From contig SJOL01005876.1 in the NCBI GenBank assembly GCA_004794785.1, forward strand, positions 12,956 to 76,955: DNA of 64,000 nucleotides, written 5' to 3'. The number at the start of each line of letters is the position of its first letter. The first letter of the stretch is position 1. The notes under the pieces are model-generated. The model made no database searches, was not told the DNA's origin, and worked only from the letters and a program-made list of their open reading frames with translations. Shown in pieces: positions 57,720 through 64,000 of this stretch. Source of the DNA: Opisthorchis felineus (taxonomy: Eukaryota; Platyhelminthes; Trematoda; Opisthorchiida; Opisthorchiidae). The position numbers and the translations under genes are program-made.

Positions 57720-60700
57720 GAGTTTATCATACAAGGTTGGTCAATGGGTAGAGTTCTGACGAACACAGTCTCCTGGCCCTCAAGGTTGGGGGTTGGAACA
57801 TGTGCGGCGACGTGTTCCGTAAAATTGGTAATGTACTTGCATTTCCAGCCCTACACCGCTGCCTTGCGGTTAGGCTTTTGAGCCAACAACTTTGCTTGAG
57901 GACCCTAATCGTCCTTCTGTCTAGGTGTGGGCGTCCTGACAGTATCATAGTCCTCGTACAACCATGACATTCACAGCTAACGATACTGTCATGCCACATC
58001 GGCCGTCGCGTGGTGCCATCAGCCGGGTCGCCCTACTTGCTGCATACAGCAGGGCGGGTAAGCGAAAACATGCTACTGCTGACGCCTCCCTTCTTAAACT
58101 TTCACATTTTCCGTCTTCCACCTTCCCCCACCCAAATTTGAATACTTTCTCCCCAGGTCCCAGCTCTAGGGCTAACAGTTTTGCTCGGCCTCATCACACT
58201 CAGCTGCAGCTTCTGTACGTCCGAGTTCAGTCACACCCTAGACACTTCGATGTATGGTTTCAAACCCCGAAATCATGTGTGCTTAGCCGCCTTTATTGTT
58301 CGCACACTGAAGCAAGCAGATCACCAGGTGGCACTTGGTCGTACGCTGGATTCCATCTGCATTGATATTTGTTGTCTATCAGAAACAAGGATGCAGAACG
58401 CAAGTACTGTGATCAAACTGACTGCCCCCTCGCTCTCTCCCAGGTTTCGGCTGCTTACCTCTGGTGATGCAGAGGCCGCTTCAGCTGCGTATGCTGGGGT
58501 GGCTTTGTATTAAGCGACCGAGCGGAAGCGTCTCTGCTTGATTGGATACCCGTTAATAGTCGCTTCTTTGCGGTTCGTTTGGCAACATCTGTGAGAGAAT
58601 CTAGAAGAAGAGAGATCCATCGCACCCTGTTTATTTTGTGTGCTTACGCCCAAACTGACGGTAGCTATGAATCTGCCAAGTACAGTTTCTGTGGCGCTCT
58701 GGGTGCCCTTCTACAGCAGGCTAAAAGCTCATATATCGTCGTGGTTGCTAGTGACATGAACGCCAAGGTAGGTAGGCTAAGTGCTGCTGAGGCCCGATTG
58801 GGTGGTCGCCTCAGTTTGGACACGAGACGCACGGACAACGGAGACCGCTCATGTCAGATGTGTGCTGATCACAGACTGTTCCTTTGTAGTGCGAATATCC
58901 GGAACAGCGGAATTCGCTTGACAACGTGGTGCCCACCAACAAACCTGCCAGGAATCCAAATAGACCACATCGCCGTCAGTTATTGATGGCAAGAGTCGAT
59001 CACCGCCTGCCGCTCCTTCTGGAACACCAGCGTGGACTCCGACCATGCACTTGTACGCTGCTGCTTTTCATTGCGCTTTTCAGGTATATGCAAAAAGCAC
59101 ACATCTCGCTTTGCCATTGAGAAGCTAGTGGGCCCAAAAGTCAAACGAAATTATCAGAACCAGCTCCTGGAACGCCTGCCGGACGGTACGATGTCGGATA
59201 TAAACGGCCACTGGGAAAAGATATCTAAAGCGCTATTCAAAGCCGGAAAGTCTGTTTGCGGTACAATCCAGCCAACCTCATCCAAACATTGGATCTCTGA
59301 TAAGACTGTGTCCTTGCTGGAGACCCGGCGACAGATCCCTCCTGGCCGCAATCACAACTCCACCCGACGCATCATCCGACGCCAGGTGAAACTGAGTATC
59401 CGTGCAGACCGAGAAGCTTGGTGGACCCGAAAGGCCGAAGAAATGGAAGAGGCAAAGAATGCTGGTAATGTCCGCAAGCTGTTCCACTTGATTCGTTCGA
59501 CTGGTCCTCGGAAACCTCTTGTCAGCGAAACAATCAGGGACCAAAATGGCTCCCTGATATGCAGCAAAGCAGAACGTTTGGATCGCTGGGCACAGTACTT
59601 CGAGCAGCAATTCAGTTGGCCACCTGCTACCTCCAATCTAGAATCCTGGCCTTCAACAGAAAGGTGGACCGTGAATCTGGAGCCGCCTTCAGCCTCGGAA
59701 GTGTCCGAGTGTATTTCTCTACTCAAGCGTCATCGTGCTGCTGGTCCTGACGACCTTCCACCTGCTCTTTTCAAGGATGGCGGTGGACTTCTCAGCCAGT
59801 GCCTGTCTAGCCTATTTGGGTCTATCTGGGAGAAAGAGACCGTCCCAGACAACTGGGGTGAATCGATAGTAGTGCCCATTTTCAAAAAGGGTACTCGCAG
59901 TGAATGTAGCAACCACAGAGGTGTTAGTTTGACTCCTGTTGTGACAAGACTTCTGGCGTCACTGATTCTTCGTCGTCTTACGGTGGCACGCGAAACCTTG
60001 ACTCGTGAGAATCAAGCGGGATTTCGACCGGACAGAGGCTGCGTTGACCACATCTTCACACTCCGTCAGGTGTTAGAGCAACGCCATATGTACAGACGAC
60101 CCACAATCTTGGTATTCCTTGACTTCAAGGGTGCTTTCCATTCCGTCGATCGGTCAGTGCTGCTAACTACACTTACTCAACAGGGTATGCAAAGGCATCT
60201 CAATAGATCTTAAGGGGCGTGTGTATCGGGCTAGAGTAAGGGCTGTGTTGTTGTATGGGTGCGAGATATGGCCTCTGCGGACAGATGATGTGAGGCGTCT
60301 TCAGGTTTTCGACCACCGATTCCTCAGAAGCGTGGCTGGTTTTGGATGGCGTCAGCGTGTTAGAAACGAGGTGATTAGAAAACGGGTATTTGGTTGTACT
60401 GCAGGTACTTCAATCGGTGAAAACTTCCAGCACCACCGACTACAATGGCTCGGTCATGTGCTACGCATGCCGAAACACCGTCTACCAAGACCAGTGTTGT
60501 TATCCGGGCCTCCTTCAGGATGCGGCAAACCACGAGGTGGACAACGTATGATTTGGCAAAAGGGCGTGAAAGAGATCACGAATAGTTTGTGTTGTTGGTG
60601 TTGTACGCCTTCCAGGATGGGGCCCCCGTGACACCACCTGTGCTTGGAGAAGTTGGACGAAACGATGGCTAATCGATGCCAGTGGCTTTCGTGCTATTAG

Positions 60701-60930
60701 TTTCTTTCCAGATTGTCTGATTGAGCGCTTCGAGGTGTAGGCACCTCCGAACGCTTGACATAGGCCAGCACTAAGTCCTCTCTCTCACCCACTCATTTTC
60801 TCTTCTTTTCTTTCTAAGGCTTTCATTATAATTAGACGAAACTTATGGTTTTACGACAGGGAAGCATCAGTGTCAACACTGATGTTGCTGTCTTTGATGA
60901 TGATGCCGATGCGATGCGATGCTTGGGATA
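57720..60930 (+). mobile_element. RTE-type LINE, frameshifted and internally deleted
   Basis: This is a non-LTR retrotransposon on the plus strand. The start is set only roughly; the 5' part (57964 on) has no clear function. The endonuclease runs in three frames: 58181-58510 (CLSETRMQ), 58579-58986 (SDMNAKVG, IDHIAVSY) and the start of 59032-60213 (SDHALV). The reverse transcriptase starts near 59735 ([12 protein letters not shown]) and reaches the first catalytic block ([13 protein letters not shown], about 60114-60150). At about 60195 the sequence jumps to the C-terminal part ([19 protein letters not shown], 60221-60631). The palm blocks including the YADD-type motif are therefore missing. 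A last frameshift near 60610 precedes [10 protein letters not shown]. The 3' tail is a GATGC/GATGAT short repeat at 60893-60922, typical of RTE elements. It cannot be autonomous. Confidence 0.85.
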
Positions 60931-62790
60931 GATTCACTAAGCTCAAACACCCAAAGAAGGTTTTAAGCAGGTAGTCTGCGGTCATTGAAGCATCTACGTT
61001 ATTTGATCGCGTTATGCAAATATCATGAGTACTTCGAAGGGTTAAGATACTAAAAAGGGGTTTATTTTTTCTGTCGCGGGAGAAAATTTAGATTATGTTC
61101 TTACATATGTTTTCGTACTAGTAAACTCAAATGAGCACCCTATTCTTCTAATAAATATAACCCTTGCTGCATTCGGGGCGCAATTTTCTACCCCAGAACA
61201 AATCGCAACCCAAAATTAAATGTTCCTTCTAAGAACGGGGCAGAATTCAGAAATGGTCTTGTGGAATTCTTCGCTTTTAGGCCTTAAGGATGTACACGAC
61301 TACTCTCTAGAAGGGTAGGCATCTATCCAAAAATTTTATCCGTAATTTTCAGCCATATCAGTCCCAAATACTGCAGTAATGCTTAAATACTGAGCCCATC
61401 TTACCGAAACGCTGGTTATTGCCTCAAATGGACCAAAGTGCAATCATCGATCAGTCTGAGTGAGGCCACATTTGGCGGTAGGATAGCATGTGGTCACCTG
61501 ATAACGAAAATCTAATCACCAGTGAAGTCTGAATGTCAGATGCAAAACACACGTGCTTCATTCACGTACAAATTTCCAAATTTTTGCAGAACATTGGTGT
61601 TCACAATTAACTATGCCGTGGATGACAGCCCCCCTTTTTATCGTACGAGAACAGTGGACCTGAGGTTAAGAGCAATCTCTCTTACACGCTGAGATAGGTA
61701 GACACTGCGTGAACAGAGAATGCATGGCATCGTTCTCAGAAAGACCCAATTTCGTGTGCGTTTTCACTGGGTAAAGACCATCTTCTCGATAGTTTAGTTA
61801 GATGATTTCAATGTTGTAGGTTACATATCACACGGACCGGCTGATACTGGTCATCCAGAAATGACAACGTCGCAATTCGAATAATCCACTTACTACTGAC
61901 TAAGCAGCTCTACTTTGAATTACTGCTGGTATCCAGGTTGGTAATTCTGAATTAGGAATTTGGAAGTCAATATCTGTAGGCCAGCTCAAACTCAGGAATA
62001 AATCAGAAGTGCGCATGTAGAGGTTGTTCCCCAATGAACTCGCCAACGTTGTACCTGAATATGCAAGTGAGCAGTGTATTGGAATATTGGTTTCCCTGGA
62101 GCACTTACTGGTAGCATATCAAGTGGCTGAAAATCCGTTTGCGGCTCACCAAACGCGGCGAATTGATCAGAAGCCACCCGAGAAAGCACCAGTATTTGGG
62201 TCTCTTTTAGGGGAAACAAAGCATTTTCAACTAGCTCTCTGGCTACATGTCAGCGGATGCATGTTTATAATGTAATGCAGTACTACAAGAACTATTTGGT
62301 TGGTCTTCACTGTCAGGCACGGCGGGCAATTTTTTATCAGCTCACCATAAATTGGGTATGTATACTGGTTTGCATTGCATACTGGTTTCCACAACACTGA
62401 AACAATGTGCGATCATAAGAGTCTTAACAAAGTCTGTCCCGAGTAACCAAAATATTAGTAACCACAGGATGTGCCTATAGACAATATATTGTCTTTTTTT
62501 TAAAGCCGCCAGTCTAGCAGTAAGAGACACTGTGTTTAAGTCTGATTAGGATATTTAGGGCAATGTGATTCTTCAGTTGGCTTGAACGAAGTAATCGGAA
62601 CAACAGTGCTGTGGGATAAATGCATTTCGTACATTATCTTTCTCCGCAAAACCTGTACAACAGCACAAAACTCATAATACAGAGCAATAGGTATTTACTT
62701 CCAGAACAACGTAACCAGTCGATAAAATACAAAGGTAGTATATTCGAGCTCAGGGAACAGGCTAAAAACTACTAATCAGTATGGTCACAA
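60930..62790. other. No recognisable feature
   Basis: Short frames only, such as 62024-62275 (plus), without a recognised domain. No counterpart was noted in other units. Confidence 0.4.
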
Positions 62791-62799
62791 TGTGCTTTT

Positions 62800-63040
62800 A
62801 ACGACTAGAGCCTGGAATGAACAGCTGATGTATATATTACCGTGTTAGATTTAAGTAACCAAATGTAAAAGACGGTTAAAAAATGTCAGTTGAACGACTT
62901 CATGGAATCCTCGTTTAAGCCTACCTTTTACCTGGTTTCAGAGGCAGATGGAGGGAAAGGAAGTGTATCTCATTCAGTGAAGGCTTCCGTAAAAGTCTCG
63001 ACTAAGACGTTTTCACTGAATTTTTAATTACTTGGCTTTC
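62800..63040. repeat. Second copy of the 55.05-55.3 kb segment
   Basis: Shared features include the CGACTTCAT(A/G)GAATCCT stretch, TTACCTGGTTTC/CTACCTGGTTTC, CAGATGGA and CTGAATTTTTAATTACTT. The two copies flank the UNC-5 relic, SINE and LINE region. Confidence 0.55.
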
Positions 63041-63319
63041 TGTCGAGATCCCGCGTACCAATGCAAAGCAAATATATTAATCAGCTTCAGTGAGTTTCAG
63101 TAGCTCAGGAGTATCGAGTTGAGCTGACTAGAAAGCTACTGGACGCGCACAGTCATGTGGATGACGAGGATTGCTCCGAGGCTGGATGCAAGGCGGTTGA
63201 AAAAACGATGCTCTCAGCTTTCAGAGCTGTTTGTCCAAGCAATATGATTCGGCTAACTGAAGAGTCAACATAGTTGAGATCATCCTGTCACTACTAACGA
63301 AGATGAAGAAGTAAGCGAA

Positions 63320-64000
63320 CTCAGGGGTCTTCCGTCATGACGACCGCAACTGCTATGTTCCAGAAAACCGATAAAAAGCATTCGTTCAATTTCAATGGAA
63401 TTTCTGTTTTCTAATGCACAATCATTGGTTTTATCAGATTACAAACGGAAGTGTGCGCAGCTCTTTGCTTGCTTGCTTGAGCATTCAAATGTTTTCTCCC
63501 ACGATTTGCGCACTACTTAGTTGGTGATGCGGTATTTCGGGTCGGTCGAAGTTCTGTGTGTTTCAGGTCATCGATTTGTTTATTGCGAATAATGCGCTGT
63601 TGAATATGGGTAAAGATGATGATTCTGGTTTCAAATCATGGATATCATAATCTCCGTCCGCCCGTTACCAGTTAGCCTTTTCTGTCTTCTTGAAACTGAT
63701 AAGACTGAGTTCCTGCCAGTGACGTTTGCAGTATAACTGACGCATTGAAGCCCGACAAGCGATACGAGGAAGAACCCTTCATTCAATACATCACCTGTAT
63801 ACACTGCTTATTTTGCTCAGTGGTTCTAGCTACCAAAGTATCGTTCGTGATGATGTGGAGACGAAAAGTGAATCCATACTCAATGAGAGCGTTGACCGAT
63901 AAGGCTTAAGCATTGAATTGGGAGTGCGAATCTACATCGTGTTTGAAGGAAATGTTGCGATGATAATTAACTACTTACCGGGGGCAGCATGGATGAGGAT
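63320..64000. repeat. Module E of unit 5 (cut by window end)
   Basis: The part at 63326-63560 matches 24393-24620 and 35980-36190. Module F of this unit, if present, would lie beyond the window. Confidence 0.55.

Noticed and set aside
63950..64000. A further micro-exon at the end of the window (GTAAGTAG donor on the minus strand near 63977)
   Set aside because: The peptide does not resemble exon 2 of the other copies and the segment is cut by the window edge.
1..64000. CRISPR arrays, operons, or prokaryotic defence systems
   Set aside because: No regularly spaced short repeats, no dense coding, and clear eukaryotic introns and LINE/SINE elements.

Overview
The window looks like nuclear DNA of a parasitic flatworm (Neodermata; trematode or cestode, species not resolvable here). 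Three things suggest this. A broken RTE-type LINE at 57.9-60.9 kb is of the kind abundant in fluke and tapeworm genomes. Introns with canonical GT/AG borders are visible. A small secreted-peptide gene is built from tiny symmetric exons, the design known as micro-exon genes (MEGs) in flatworms. The assignment is inference from sequence style; no database was searched.

The whole window is best read as about five old, diverged tandem copies of one segment with a period near 11-13 kb. Approximate units are: unit 1, 0.2-15.2 kb (lengthened by a local duplication); unit 2, 15.2-26.8 kb; unit 3, 26.8-38.5 kb; unit 4, 38.5-51.8 kb; unit 5, 51.8-64 kb (incomplete and invaded by retroelements). The module order is A/B (non-coding) - C (degenerate zinc-finger pseudogene, ZNF-B) - D - B1 - an alternating GT/GC tract - ZNF-A (five-finger C2H2 gene, minus strand) - E (non-coding) - F (micro-exon secreted-peptide gene, minus strand). 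Individual units have lost different modules.

ZNF-A occurs five times: two nearly identical open copies (6637-7203 and 8555-9121), an open diverged copy (33546-34253), a copy with a nonsense codon and lost cysteines (22739-23343), and a copy with a frameshift (46609-47273). The only ambiguous base in the window (n at 7418) lies exactly at the join of the two near-identical copies, so that pair may be an assembly artefact.

The F module is the most interesting part. In units 1, 3 and 4 a TATAAAAG box is followed about 40-50 bp later by a 67-nt coding exon that encodes a signal peptide and ends in phase 1. A 42-nt phase 1-1 exon follows. In units 1 and 3 there are further candidate phase 1-1 exons of 57/54 nt and 24 nt. 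All are far too short for ordinary gene finding. The 3' end of the gene is not identified.

Mobile DNA includes a tRNA-headed SINE family (five copies), a LINE reverse-transcriptase fragment at 53 kb, the internally deleted RTE LINE, and a 175-bp MITE-like insertion in unit 3. A relic of an UNC-5-like immunoglobulin exon lies at 57.2 kb. There are no rRNA, functional tRNA, CRISPR or prokaryotic features.
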